Part shown: piece after piece, positions 24,640-36,790 of the stretch | How the letters are laid out: every line of letters begins with the position of its first letter | Position numbering within the stretch: position 1 is the first letter of the stretch | Assembly (NCBI GenBank): GCA_009733775.1 | Contig: WOGZ01000143.1 | Location: 1-64,000, forward strand | Direction: 5' to 3' | DNA from: Alectoria sarmentosa | Taxonomy: Eukaryota; Ascomycota; Lecanoromycetes; Lecanorales; Parmeliaceae | DNA length: 64,000 nt | Notes under the pieces: generated by a model | Databases searched by the model: none | What the model was told of the DNA's origin: nothing | The model's input: the letters and a program-made list of their open reading frames with translations, nothing else | Program-made: the position numbers and the translations under genes

Positions 24640-25464
24640 CTAGATCTTGTCGCTTATCGCACATCGCCGTTGCAAGCCCCTATTGAATGAGTCGATCTTT
24701 TCGAAGCACTCATCATACTACGCAGTTACAGGGAATGGCCCCCTCGTAAAAGCAACACACATCTCCTCCAACACAAACTTCCACAGCCTGCAATCATTAC
24801 CACCATCTTCCCACACCTCCATCACCGTGCTAGATACAACGAGTGTGCTCTGCCCGGCTTCACGAGCCATCGCAAATGCTTCTCTTAGCTCCTCGGTCAT
24901 CAAACGTTGAATGCCGTCAATCTCGAGACAATTGGCTGCGGCGAAAATGCGATAGAGAAGGGTGCAAGCGTCTTGGACGCCGGTGGGACCGCCAGTGCTA
25001 ATAAGTGGGTGAGAACAGCGAGCTTATTCTCGCACATCCAGCGGCAGATGTGTACAAAGGCGACTGGGTCGTTGTCTGGTAGTGACAGGGTAAAGTTCTT
25101 GCCGAGGACACGGGTAGCGAAGGGGGAGTGATGGATGAGCAAGCGTTTGAGATCGTGATAAGTTTTGCCTCTTTGCCGACCCGGACTGAGGCCGCTGGTC
25201 CCTTTATGAGTCTATGGATGTGAATGATATCATCAGAGATGTAGGAGAGATGGTGACATGCTCGATGTGAATCAAGGTGCGAACTGTGATCCCCTCTTCT
25301 GCGAAGTCGGGAATGGGTTGTGTTCCCATAGCCTCTGGCTCTTGCGTGTTGAATAGAATATCCTCTGGCTCCTGTACATCGACGGTGGTACCCTCGTCCT
25401 CGAAAACAGCTGGGCCAAGGGCTCTGCTGGGACTCGCAAAGGGCATGACTCTCCTCAGAATCAA
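24640..25464 (-). pseudogene. BTB/POZ-domain protein gene, decayed
   Basis: The minus strand encodes pieces of a fungal BTB/POZ protein in three different frames. An acidic N-terminal part (25464-25204, with two QEPE repeats) is followed by GPAASVRVGKEAK, then YHDLKRLLIHHSPFATRVLG and LPDNDPVAFVHICRWMCENK (BTB core), and then GVQDACTLLYRIFAAANCLE and MTEELREAFAMAREAGQS. One base appears to be missing near 25165 and another near 25004. The entry into GPAASVRV is also out of frame, and a TAG at 24720-24718 interrupts a further coding-like tail (YDECFEKIDSFNRGLQRR). BTB proteins of this kind are protein-interaction adaptors. No intact reading is possible from this sequence. Confidence 0.6.
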
Positions 25465-27883
25465 GTCATACTGACGGTTTTCTTAGAAGGGTGGAAATTA
25501 GCGTGTAAGCGATGAGCAGAGTCTGAGGAAGTTTTGAAGCTTGAAGAATGCATTTTAAAGGAATGATGAAGTGTCGTGAGACAGCGTCGATGCATATTTA
25601 TGTTTCTTATTGTCAAAACATACTAAAGTAACGAATCGTTAGCCTACAACATCTTTCCCTATCCACGACACCATCCAAAATATCAACACGCATAAGAAGA
25701 CCATCACTGTGACCCCAGCAATCCACAACCCACTCCTTTGTTTATCCACGTGTTGACACGATCACAAGTTCAATGAGATAAAGACAACACCCAAAAAATG
25801 CAACTACCTCATCATCCAAACCCCAGTCCCAACCGCTTCGCCATCATCATCCATCGCTCAAGAACACGAAGCCCTCAGCTCAAAGGCACTGATTTCGTCA
25901 AGGTCAGTAACAGCGTGAGAATGTACCTTCCCCACAGCGAGGATTTCAGATCCTTGCGAAGCCGATTTGATCACGAAGAGCAATAATCCCGCATGCACTT
26001 TCATCCATTATCGTGAGTGAAAAGAAGAAATTCGGCGAGAGAATGTTGCCGTTTTACTAAAAGTGAATTTTTCAAGCCGTCATTCCTTTCAAGATTGGTT
26101 GTCAGAGAATTGTATGCCCCTCAATTTGATTATAGATCACGGCCTCTAGAAAAGAAAAACCCCCCGTTGATGATTTCTCTTCCGAGTCCGATCCCAAACA
26201 CTCCCAACCCTCTAATCCCCTGAAAAGCCTCCTCCTCAGACGTCAACAACCCCCACGACCCTCTTTTACCCCTAGGACCCTCCATCCTGCAAACACCAAC
26301 ACCACCACCGCCCCCCTCCCCCCCTGTCGTCTAGAACTTAGCAACCCATCATCCACACCCCCCCCCCCCCCCCCCCCCCCCTTCCCTCTTTGGTGAAACC
26401 CTCATCAAATCTCCCAGCAGAACTATCCATCCCCGTCCCCGTCCCCAGCCCCATCTCCACCCACCCATCCATCCCCATCCCCTATCCCCACTCCAGCACC
26501 CCCTCTCCACCTCTCCACCTCTTCAAACCAGCCTCAACACATCACCCAAGCAACCCACACGCGACCCACTTCCACAAGCAAACATCGATAATGACATTGC
26601 ATTGGCACATAGCCATTTCTTTAACGGGATCGAATACGTTGTGCAGGTGGAATGTCATGTCACGATACATGGGCGATTCATGCGGCTTGTTTGTTCGCTG
26701 CAAAGCTCCTCTTGAAGATGCAGATGTTTCTGCAGGGTCTTATAATCGGGATATTGCTTTCCTTAGCGGTGCAATCAGAACCGCAGCGTCTTAATCGTAA
26801 ATACCCATCGCAAGTCCTTGCGCTGGCCAGGGATCCATAGCTTGGGCATTGAATGTCACCGAAACCTCCCAGCGTCATAAATCAAACCTGTCCATATCCT
26901 CCCATATCCACGCTCTCCCTTCCCAACCCTTCCCAACCCTTCCCAACCCTTCCCAACCCAACCTCCCCCCCAAAAAAACCTCACGCTCTAGCATCTCTCA
27001 GATCCCCGGCTGCAAAACTCTCCAAACATTCTGCGCCCTGCACCTCTTCGCCTTCACCAACAACCGCATCTCTGACTCCCGCCATCAAGTACGCTTTTCC
27101 CATTCTCAATCCCCCACCGAAAGCAGGAGCCTCCCCAGTCCCCGTCCATACCCTCCCTCTGCCCCAAAATTCCATCAGAAAAATATGTCATCCCCTCCCT
27201 CCCATGCACTAAATCATCACCCCCTCCCTCCCTCCCTCCGATCCCCAACCTCGTCACCCACCTCACCCACCTCACCCCAAACCCCTCCCCCCTCCCTCCA
27301 ATCCCCCAAACCAACCATCCCCAAACCCCAATCCCTCCCTTCACCCCCCCCACACCTCACAAGCAGTCAAAAACCCAAAAAGCTTCCACCCACATTCCAA
27401 ACCCCAATAAATCCAGTAGCGGAATCTCTCCAATCTAGCCCGTCAAAACTCGCCACGAAAACGTGAAAAAGCCCACCACCACCACCACCCCAGGCCAAGA
27501 ATCCAAAATATATATATATCCACATGCATGACCCTTTCTCTCTCTCTCTCTCTCTCTCTCCGCGAACCAACCAAAACAAAACAAAACAAAACAAAGATCC
27601 AAATAAAGTCCCGGAGCAAGCACTTGCCACAGACAGAAGAAGCCAAAGAGCAAGCCACAATGAAGCCAAAAGGGAAGAAGCCGCCCGCAAGCTACACCAT
27701 ATCTCACCACCATACCCTATTACCCATCACCATAACCCATCCCCAGCCATCCCCAGCCATCCCCCTCCCCTCCATTCCCACCCCTCCCCTCCCCACCTCA
27801 CTCCACCCCTCTCAACCCCAACACCAACACCAAACCCAACACCAATATCACACTCCCCAGCCATCCCATCACCTCTCCATCCA
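25465..27883. other. Intergenic, strongly C-rich low-complexity DNA
   Basis: From about 26160 to the N gap the plus strand is very rich in C with little G (ccctccc, cccaacc, accacc units; ttcccaaccc repeated at about 26916-26960). A (tc)n run lies at 27537-27560 and (aaaac)n at 27574-27594. The large open frames here are Pro/Ser/His composition products. No gene supported. Confidence 0.55.
26358..26381. repeat. 24-base poly-C run
   Basis: An uninterrupted run of C within a longer C-rich tract. Such tracts can form i-motif or G-quadruplex structures on the two strands and often stall sequencing. Confidence 0.85.
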
Positions 27884-28493
27884 NNNNNNNNNNNNNNNNN
27901 NNNNNNNNNNNNNNNNNNNNNNNNNNNNNNNNNNNNNNNNNNNNNNNNNNNNNNNNNNNNNNNNNNNNNNNNNNNNNNNNNNNNNNNNNNNNNNNNNNNN
28001 NNNNNNNNNNNNNNNNNNNNNNNNNNNNNNNNNNNNNNNNNNNNNNNNNNNNNNNNNNNNNNNNNNNNNNNNNNNNNNNNNNNNNNNNNNNNNNNNNNNN
28101 NNNNNNNNNNNNNNNNNNNNNNNNNNNNNNNNNNNNNNNNNNNNNNNNNNNNNNNNNNNNNNNNNNNNNNNNNNNNNNNNNNNNNNNNNNNNNNNNNNNN
28201 NNNNNNNNNNNNNNNNNNNNNNNNNNNNNNNNNNNNNNNNNNNNNNNNNNNNNNNNNNNNNNNNNNNNNNNNNNNNNNNNNNNNNNNNNNNNNNNNNNNN
28301 NNNNNNNNNNNNNNNNNNNNNNNNNNNNNNNNNNNNNNNNNNNNNNNNNNNNNNNNNNNNNNNNNNNNNNNNNNNNNNNNNNNNNNNNNNNNNNNNNNNN
28401 NNNNNNNNNNNNNNNNNNNNNNNNNNNNNNNNNNNNNNNNNNNNNNNNNNNNNNNNNNNNNNNNNNNNNNNNNNNNNNNNNNNNNNNNNNNNN
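27884..28493. other. Assembly gap of 610 N
   Basis: Unsequenced gap. The left edge is C-rich and the right edge G-rich on the plus strand. Open frames reported across it contain only X and mean nothing. The true length is unknown. Confidence 0.99.
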
Positions 28494-28834
28494 AATGAGG
28501 ACGTTGGTTGCGAGGGCCATTTTTTTGTTCCTGTCGAGGGGGGGTGGGGGGTTTTTCGCGGGGTAGGATGCGAGAAGAGGAGGAGGAGGAGGAGGTGGTG
28601 GTGGGCGAGGTGTGGGTGCTGAAGGAGGCTGGAAGGTTTTGAAATGCCTGGGGTCATTGGAGGTGCTTAAATGGAGGAGAGGGTGTCAAGGGGTTTTTTG
28701 GAAAGCGGAGCAGCAGCGAAGATGTACATGTTCATTAGAGTCATAAATACCATAGCACTCAGCGCTCAAGTCATCGCTTTTATTTTCAATTCCAAAACCC
28801 AAATCAAATCGAATCAAATCAAATCAAATCAAAA
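28494..28834. other. G-rich flank of the gap and 3' side of the GMC gene
   Basis: G-rich sequence including a (gag)n stretch near 28575-28595, then a short tandem of aatca units (28801-28845). No gene supported. Confidence 0.5.
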
Positions 28835-30508
28835 TCAATCGCCAATCAAAGCCCCAATCAACACCGCCGCCCTCTCCGCCGCAATCATAATGCCCATCTG
28901 CGGATTGACGGTGAACGGCTCGACGATGGACGCATCCACGACATTCAGATTCGCCATACCGATGACCGTCGTATTCGCATCCACACACTGTCCAATCCGG
29001 CACGAGCTGGACCAATGGTTGACCTCCCCCTCCGTATACGCCGACGGCGTGGTGATGTAGCTCAGGATCTGCGCCTGGGTCGCAGCCGCCGGGATATTGA
29101 GCGGGGTGAGGCCCGACGCGGGCAGAGTGGCGAAGATGTTGTGGATGAAGGTCGCAATGTCCTGCGCGTCCTGCGGGTTGCTGAAGTAGACGCCCTGGGG
29201 CCCGGGGACGAAGTTGGAGTCGAGGACGACCTTGCCCGAGGATTTGAGGCCCGAGGTGCCGTAGATGTTGAGGGTGATGGTTTCGTTGTTGGTGTAGCCG
29301 TCGAAGCCGGCGGTGCCGATGGTGCCCTGCATGCCGGCTTTGGTGCCGTCGGCGTGCACGATGTAATCCCAGAAGACACTGATTTCGCCGGCGGAGGAGT
29401 ACGGGCCCGAACGGCTTTTCAAGTATAGGGAGTCGTCGGCAGGGATGGGGTTGTTGTAGCTGTAGGTGTAGGATTGGACGGCGGGGCTAGAGAGTTCGAT
29501 GAAGGTATTTGGGTTGTCGAAGAGGCCGGCACCGACGGCGGTGTTGTTGATCCAGGATGAGGAGGGGAGGGAACCGAGCTTGTTGGCTGCTTGGAGGCGT
29601 TCTAGGACGGCGGGGTCGCCGATGCCGGATTTCATCAAGAGCTCGGGAGATTTCAAGGCGCCGTTGCTGATGATGACTCTGCCGTTGGCGGCTAGAGAGA
29701 CGGTGGATATGACACCGCTGGAGTTGGTGACGACGCCTGTAGCTACATTGCCTGTTCGAACGACGCGGTTGACCCAGACGCCGCTTTGCAGGTGGAAGTT
29801 TGAGCGGGTCAAGGCGGTTTGCAGGTAGCTGATCACGGGGCCGCCACGCTGGCCATTTTGGTAGTCGTAGATGGGATGGCCAAAGACTTTAGTCTTGTTC
29901 GCAGAGTCTGTATTGATGGCGACTTCGGAATAGCCGGCACCGGTGACCAGCCATTTCTTTGCGGCTGTATATCCGGATTGCTCATATAGGATCTGATTCT
30001 CGGAAGTAATGTCGCTGGATGGCTGCGTCTGATAGAGGAGGTTGATAGACGGCAGGACATCAGCGTATTTCCAGCCCGTAGGAAAGTAGGTGTCAAAGTC
30101 GGACTGCGGTGGCTGAAAGAACAATCCAGCATTGATAGCGCTAGACCCACCGATGCAGCAACCGATGAAAGCGTTGACCTCGTTGGAGCCACAGGTCAAA
30201 CTGGTGGGGCCGGAAAAGATGGTATTGTAGAGTCCCGGTACGTCGACACGGCTCAAGTTTGTGCCGACCAACCAGTTCGGTTTCTCGGTGCCTCCAGTGA
30301 TGCCGTAGGATGGCCCACCTCCTTCCAGGAGAAGTACTTTCTTCTTCCCGCTCTCACTCAGCCGGCTGGCGGCGATGATTCCGGCGGGACCAGAGCCGAC
30401 CACGATGACATCCCATAGAGTGGTAGCCCATGATTGAGGTTGAAGAGGAGAAGTATAGACCAAGCCAATGGCTTGGAGGAGAAAGAGGGAGCACAATAAC
30501 TTAGCCAT
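28835..30508 (-). CDS. Secreted GMC oxidoreductase
   Basis: Single exon, 557 residues from the ATG at 30508 (MAKLLCSLFLLQAIGLVYTS, a signal peptide). The Rossmann FAD-binding motif is VVGSGPAGIIAASRLSESG followed by KVLLLEGG. The C-terminal half holds NHWSSSC, with the expected catalytic His, and the GMC C-terminal signature VVDASIVEPF...NPQMGIMIAAERAA with the second active-site residue (Asn). Length and layout fit a stand-alone flavin domain of the cellobiose-dehydrogenase/glucose-methanol-choline family (AA3-like). No cytochrome domain or cellulose-binding module is attached. Substrate not predictable; an extracellular alcohol or sugar oxidation producing H2O2 or reducing quinones is likely. 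It lies across the gap from C-rich DNA and 10 kb from the laccase. Confidence 0.9.
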   Translation of the reverse strand: MAKLLCSLFLLQAIGLVYTSPLQPQSWATTLWDVIVVGSGPAGIIAASRLSESGKKKVLLLEGGGPSYGITGGTEKPNWLVGTNLSRVDVPGLYNTIFSGPTSLTCGSNEVNAFIGCCIGGSSAINAGLFFQPPQSDFDTYFPTGWKYADVLPSINLLYQTQPSSDITSENQILYEQSGYTAAKKWLVTGAGYSEVAINTDSANKTKVFGHPIYDYQNGQRGGPVISYLQTALTRSNFHLQSGVWVNRVVRTGNVATGVVTNSSGVISTVSLAANGRVIISNGALKSPELLMKSGIGDPAVLERLQAANKLGSLPSSSWINNTAVGAGLFDNPNTFIELSSPAVQSYTYSYNNPIPADDSLYLKSRSGPYSSAGEISVFWDYIVHADGTKAGMQGTIGTAGFDGYTNNETITLNIYGTSGLKSSGKVVLDSNFVPGPQGVYFSNPQDAQDIATFIHNIFATLPASGLTPLNIPAAATQAQILSYITTPSAYTEGEVNHWSSSCRIGQCVDANTTVIGMANLNVVDASIVEPFTVNPQMGIMIAAERAAVLIGALIGD

Positions 30509-31652
30509 GGAAAATGAATTCAGTGATTGGGCTTTGAATGAAATCAAGATGGAGTGCGGATGATGAATTTGTTGGAAATAGGGAAAATGGGTTGAATATA
30601 TGGTATATATTTACGAAGATGGTTAGATTTTCAAGTGTAAAAATAGACAGCAGCAAGGTTGGTTCAAGTCAGCTCATGCAGTCAGCTTCGGGTATGATAG
30701 GTGATGGAGGTCAGAAATGTACCCAGTCTGTATGCGCAACTAGACCTTAGTAACAAGGCGGTGCGGAGGGGTCGCTTGCATGTGTGGGAGTAGAGGACGT
30801 TGATTGATCGATATACAGTAGACAGAGACAGAGACAGAGAAAGAGAAAGAGAAAGAGAAAGAGAAAGAGCAAGAGCAAGAGCAAGAGCAAGAGCAAGATG
30901 TGATTTGTGGCTTCTCCGAGAACAAATAAGAGGCTGTGGGAATGAAGTCAATAATAGAGGCAAGTCTGGAGTGGACTATTGCACACTTGTTAATTATTTC
31001 TCGCTTGGATTGGAAAGCAAGTTGCATCAACTTTTCCCACTCTGGAATGTGGCTGTCCACAAGGTGCACCTCGTCCCGCCCATGCAGACTTGGCAGCCCG
31101 GCTCCAGTTCCCTCATGGAGCTAGACTACGGTCTACCGTCTACCGTCTACAGCAAATCATCCGTACCATAGCGATTATTACGGCCACCCCGCCACGATTA
31201 TGTTTTGGCAGACATGTTGATTAATCAACATTTCGAACAAGATTTTCATCCTCTTTTTCCTGTGGAAGTATGTTGTATTGAAGTTGAGAAAGATCCCCTG
31301 TTTCCCAGATTCCAAGTGTAAGAATAAGAATAAGAATCTCACAGATAATTCAAGCTGCCACTTTTTATCTGACAGCTTGCCTATTCCCCAGCCAGGACCC
31401 CAAACATCACTCGGAACCACCGCCTGGCAGAATTGGCTCTGTTTTCCAACTTCTACTCCATTGGCGAGCCTCGCTTTGACCACTATTCAATCTGCCCATT
31501 CGTTCGATTACAACAAGTGCCACTGCTCGGCGGTAACACCTCCCCAAGCCACAGGCTTTCTTCCTCATGCACGATCCCATCATGCGCTAAGCAGTTTTCT
31601 CCTCGTGCATCTCATCGCTAGTAGTCGAAGTAGGTGATGGCCGAGGGGCTGG
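30509..31652. other. Intergenic, upstream of GMC gene
   Basis: Contains the 5' region of the GMC gene and the microsatellite. Otherwise only short open frames. No gene recognised. Confidence 0.4.
30821..30898 (+). repeat. Imperfect purine microsatellite
   Basis: Blocks of (gacaga)n, then (gaaaga)n, then (gcaaga)n run continuously for about 78 bases upstream of the GMC gene. Pure simple sequence. Confidence 0.9.
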
Positions 31653-32632
31653 TTATTCAGGTCTATTGCGCCCAGCGGACAAAGTATGCTGGCACGTACT
31701 CGCGAGAAAGCCACTCATCTTATTTGTCAATCCGTCCGCTATGCATTTGCAGCCCCTGGACGCGGCGCAGAAGCTGACGGGACCCCAGCAGTAGTCTCCG
31801 CATGTGGGACCGCCGTCTAGCTTATTGACGGGGTAGAGAAAGCAGTGGCATTCTGAGCTCGTGGTAGTATTGCACCCAAGAGGTTGACCAAGGTATCTGC
31901 GGCAGTAATGTTAGTGGTAGTATCCTTGATATCTCCATCTCCAGGACCGAGTTCGACAACAACGGTCCTCCCGTGCGCAAGGTCCGATTGCAAATGTCGG
32001 TCATAGATGGAGCCGGATTCGTAGAGGATGAGAGCGAGGCGATGACGGTCGCCTGCGCGTCACCAAAACATCTCTGTCAACAGGGCAAGAGCCGGCAGGA
32101 GAGTAGATGGCGGAGAGATTTATTATCTGTAAGTACGTAGCCTCCAGAAGGTATGAAAAATCCCCCTTCAGTCTCCGTCAGGGAAACGCATTTGTTGTAG
32201 ATCAATGAGCCGTTTAAGACTACATCAGCTCAGGTAGTGGTATCATATGTGATGGTGTGGTCGACGAGTTGGATTGCCAGCAGAGCTAGTTTGCAGCCCC
32301 CTACTCACAAATCCCCAAGTTATTAGCATAGTACCCATCGAGCCCACTCTCGTTCAACTAGGCTTACCATTCGACCTCAAGAAAGGTAACCGCTGCTTAG
32401 TCTGCCATTGTGTCGTCAGTATATTCGGCGGTCTCTGACGCAGAAGAAGAGAGAAGAACCGACTGTTTGCGTCAGAAGGGATATCGTTGGGCCCGTTGAG
32501 CATCTGCCAGCAGGCTTGCTGTTCGGGGTGCCCATAGAGGTCGCTGCACATGGCTGGGGGGAAACAAACGGGGAAGGACGAAAGGAGCGAGAAGAGTAGG
32601 AGAGGGAGAGTTTGTAGGCTGGAGGGTGGCAT
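31653..32632 (-). pseudogene. Secreted cysteine-rich protein, decayed
   Basis: Starts MPPSSLQTLPLLLFSLLSSF (signal peptide), then CSDLYGHPEQQACWQML and RRP-type PPNILTTQWQTKQRLPF. An intron (gtaagc...gagtag, about 32348-32287) leads to GCKLALLAIQLVDH, followed by an in-frame TGA near 32230, then NGSLIYNKCVSLTETEGGFF. A third block reads GDRHRLALILYESGSIYD and GRTVVVELGPGDGD. After a one-base loss near 31875 it ends with a dense Cys block (SECHC, GGPTCGDYCW, SFCAASRGCKC) and a stop at 31653. The same order occurs in a family of small secreted ascomycete proteins of unknown role. An internal stop and at least one unspliceable shift make it a likely pseudogene. The family assignment rests on recall of the general pattern. 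Confidence 0.5.
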
Positions 32633-33465
32633 TTTAGGGTCTCGTCTTTGGTGAAGGAACACACAAACAAAAAGGGCCTATATTTGGAGGGTAGACAGAG
32701 ACCCGTTGTGGTCCAGATCGGCTTGTTTCGCAACACGATTTTGTATACCTTGTGGGATAAAATGCAAGGACCTTTCCAACTCCAGTCGCGATATGCGACC
32801 AGTGACCGCCAATCAACGGTCCAAACCGTGGAACGTCCCCTTCGCCCTCAGACCTGTTTCCAAGATCGTGATGCGAGTTCTTTGGGGTTTTTTTAATTTA
32901 TAAACACCCGTTTCTTAAAAGATGGGGCTTCAATCTGGTTGGAGACATGCTGCTTTGTTTTGAGATACGTTCCCGACAAATGTTTTGGCGCTGCAATGGC
33001 GAAATTTTGCCTCTCGCGCAGATCCGCCAGGATGTCTAGTCGCAATTGCGGTGAGCTCGTGAAGCTGTGGAGAATCCTATCGCGTCCCTGACCATACGCT
33101 CCCGTTACTCGCTCGTGCAATGACAAGGTCCAGCCTTGAAATTTGCTCGCCGCTTCTTTTGAACAAAAATGTACCCAGCTCGAGAGATCCTACCATACGA
33201 AGTGCCTGCACCGTTCTTCTAACGAGAGCGTGATGCACTAGGGCTTCCGACGGTTCATCCCTGGTTTGCGCGACTGGTCGAGGCCTCAATTCCCCAACCG
33301 TGTGCCAAGTGGACATATCGTTCGTGGAACATATACGTCACGTAAAAGCTCACACCTCCAGTCAGGTATTCGCTGACACTACGGCAGATAGCCTCTCGCG
33401 CTCAATATGATTCATCTGAATCGGGAACAACGTTTGCCGCGCCCGAGATGGACTCTATCGACCGG
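32633..33465. other. Intergenic, no supported gene
   Basis: Region of 830 bp with short open frames on both strands. Nothing recognised. Confidence 0.4.
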
Positions 33466-34741
33466 TCAGCATCTTGAGGTCTGTTCAAGGAATTTCAACT
33501 CCTTACGACTGCCCACGCTCGAAGTGGACCCTGGAGTCGGCATGATACATCGCCAGGCGCTCGCATTCGCGTAGCTCAAGCAGCCCCAACCAACCAAGGA
33601 GCCATCCACCGTAATCTGCAATCTTGATTCCACCATGGGTCCATTGCTTAGATTGTCCTGTGTAGCTTTCAAAGCCATGGCGGCTTCACCGAGAGTGAAG
33701 TTGATTCCCAAAAGATTTATCGGAAGCAAGGATATTCCCAAATTCGAACCCCATGTATCTACGTAGCGAAGAAGGCGTCGATTTCCGGAGCCATAGAAAG
33801 GGAGCAGGCCATCACCTTGGTTGGCAATGACGAGTTCCGTAATATTGGCGAGCATGCGAGTGGCAACGTCTGCAAAGCTCTGATCATAAATAGGAAGGGG
33901 ATTTTTGAGGTCATCATAGGTCACCTCTACAGCCTCCAGTTCGTCAGAGGTCGTAAGTTGTATGGAATCAATGGAAGATTGCAGCTGTCTCGAAGGCGCG
34001 CTTGTGAGATTGACGTAGGATGAGTTCAGATATTCTAAATCTCTAGTCTGCACCGGTTCAATTTGAGAGCCAAAGTGGAACGCAAGAATTCCGCTCGCGA
34101 TTGGAGAACTTGTCGGACATATGTCACTGAAGACCTCGAAAGCCAGCTCCAAGAACAAAAGGTAATGAGTCAACTCTTGAATACCCCTCAGAACATCTGT
34201 CACGGCATAGAGAGGCAGAACTTTGGATGCAGTCATCATGAATTGGAGTTTTGAAGTTGGATCAGAGGTCGCAAATGTGGAGTTCCCCTGGCCAGAGCGC
34301 GGAAAGTCTTCGTTACCAATGGTTGTAACAGTCGATCTGGCAATGTCGGCCAGAGCCAGTACAGTCAAGTTGTAGATCATCGACGGATGAACGTTTTGAG
34401 ATTTGTTGTCTTTCTGGGTAAGCCGGAGGGTAGTGTTGGACTCTGTTGGCGTGTACTGGATGGGCAAATCTGTGGTCAAAATATTCCATCCATGGACGAC
34501 AGGGCTATGCAACCGATAAGCTCGGCCGTCGGAAAGACCAGGAGTATGCCAGAACTTACATGTCTCCATTTCCCGTATAAGGCTCCACGGTCACGGCCTG
34601 CTCAGCGCGCGCTATGACTTGAGGAGTATTGAATGAGAGTGGAGGCTGACCATGCAGCATGAGAGCTTTTGTTTTACTTAGTGCGAGCGATATTATTAGA
34701 GCAATAGGACGTAACGGCGCCAGCTTTTTCCCAGTAGCCAT
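33466..34741 (-). CDS. Secretory-pathway protein of unknown function
   Basis: Two exons: 34741-34560 and 34504-33466, with a consensus donor gtaagt and acceptor gcatag and matching phase, giving 406 residues. The N-terminus MATGKKLAPLRPIALIISLA is a plausible signal sequence or signal anchor. The rest is rich in N-glycosylation sequons (NTT, NLT, NST, NSS, NIT, NFT, NLS, NAS), which fits a lumenal or extracellular domain. Long hydrophobic stretches are not obvious after residue 30. The end (VGWGCLSYANASAW...) looks abrupt, so a 3' membrane exon may be missing. No family recognised. The organisation recalls large fungal membrane proteins with glycosylated ectodomains, but no diagnostic motif is visible. 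Confidence 0.6.
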
Positions 34742-36790
34742 GTCGAGCGGAGGAAGGATATCAACAACAGGACACTCACAGAAGTACACCTGACTTCAAT
34801 CCAGTGGCAGAAGACGTAGAAGATCATCAAGAATATCGCCGATTAAATTTCTTCACGAATATCCGAAACCGGGTAGTTGCATCCGCAGACCGCGCGTATC
34901 AGGAAACATTCTTACTGCACTGTCACAGTGGCATTAGTGGAGGCGCATGAAACGTTACATGCGCGAAATGAATTGCCACTTCCTGACTCCACTCTTTGCA
35001 TTTCGCTATAGGCGGCTTCACTGGTGGTGGAGAGCAGCAAACTTCGCATTTTCGGCGTATTTTGGAACTATCAAATATTAGCAAAGAAGAATGTCCGTGA
35101 AACCCAGAGAAAATTGAGTGTAGTACTCGGAATTTATGATATGCTTGTCGACGGCTTGAGGACTACAAGACCAGTGGTATCGCGGTAACATCGCCGTTCA
35201 TCCGATTGATTTTTCCTGCCAACATACAGTACTGCCGTATGACGCTTACCAGTATAACAAGCAGACCTTTTCCTTAACGCGAGCAACAATTATCCTGCGA
35301 GTGCCTCCAATTAAGTCGGAGCCAACTGTACAAACCCGTAGACGAGAGTGGAGATTGCAATGAGAAGGATGATACTTTCACAGACAGCCTAAGAAGACCC
35401 TTGCGTCTTGAGTGACATACTGATGTCTTTAATATTGATATCGAAGGAGGAGGAGAAGAAGGAGAGAGGGAGAAAACTATAGCCACGACTTCAAAAACGA
35501 GGATAATTTTGTTCTTAGACTCGGCGATGATGACAAGTCCAATCCGTCTAATGGTACGCAGCTGAAAGAGCTGAGACCACAAAATAACTTAACGACACCA
35601 GACAGGTATAGAATACAGGAGCTTACATCATCCAAAGCAAAACTCGGATCGTTGAGTGTGCGCGGAAGCCCCTCGTGATTTGATCTGAGCTGATTTACAG
35701 CCCAGTCGATTTGCTCAGTCATAGTCTTTCCGGTATCGCCAGTTCTTTGTGTAGCCTTGTCATCGCGGCTCCGAGTCCCTTCTCAAGAAGTCCACGTTCC
35801 TTTCCAAGTCTCTCCCAAAATTCTAGCTTTTATTCGTAGATGCTATAAATTTGCAAGGTCTCATCCATGTAGGCGACGTACTCGCCCACCTAATTCACCG
35901 ATTCATATTTGTTAGAGTGAGAGCCCCGTCGCTTGTTCTAGCCATTGTCAGCAGGTACGTCGCCCAGGTCGCGCTAGCATACCAGGTCCCTCACGGAAAT
36001 TGGGCATATCTTTCTGACTTCCGCAATAATGCTGCCGGAATGCGAATCATGAGACACCACCAGAACCTTGGCAATTGAGCGAAATAGAAACCATTTTGCA
36101 GACTGCGGAATCTGATTTGTCAAGTCCAGTGTTTGCATAGGCATCTCGGAGGTAATCGAGGACATTAAGCGATTTGCTTTCGGCGCCTGCAGTGGGAGGC
36201 ACTTGGACCTGTTCGGGTAAAGTGATATCGGGTAATCACGCTCGCAACCGCTGAAATGTGCTCGAATTTCGTTTCGAGCAAGATCAATCTTGTCTAGACT
36301 ACTTACCATCGGCTCGGTGGACGCATTGGAAAAATTCTCTCACGAGTATGGCATTCCGGTATCTTGCATGCCGAGACAAAGGTTGCTTTTCGATGATTAC
36401 GGCGACAGTATTGCTACGATATCCGTATCAAGCAAACTACTACGAGCCAGGAGCGCGGATTACCGAACAGTGGTTGATGGATCAGATCGCCCGGGAAGGA
36501 TGACGGGCCTCGAGCTAAAGTGAGGCTGGGCAACAATGTCATGTTAAAGGCTCGTTGACAGCTGGCTGCATCTATAAAGGAAAGGTCTTCCGATACATAT
36601 AGAGGACAACAGTAGACGATCGAATATGATAAGCCTGGTGGTCTCAAGATCAAAGTACAGAGACGCATGACATCATCCCAGCAAACTGACACTGATCCGG
36701 TCAAATGTTAACCCGGCCGGATAATTACCTTACATATGGCCCCACAAGGCCTAACAGAGTCCTAGCAATTCCTCACCATCTTTTTCTCAA
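34742..36790. other. Intergenic with possible minus-strand coding relics
   Basis: No intact gene. On the minus strand, 35722-35630 starts MTEQIDWAVNQLRSNHEGLP and ends at a gtaagc donor. 35570-35450 encodes a hydrophobic stretch (IRRIGLVIIAESKNKIIL). 36300-35975 encodes a soluble-looking fragment. They might be exons of one decayed gene, but they cannot be joined confidently and no family was recognised. Confidence 0.3.

Noticed and set aside
26390..28657. Large Pro/Ser/His-rich frames and frames crossing the N gap
   Set aside because: Produced by C-rich composition and by undetermined bases.
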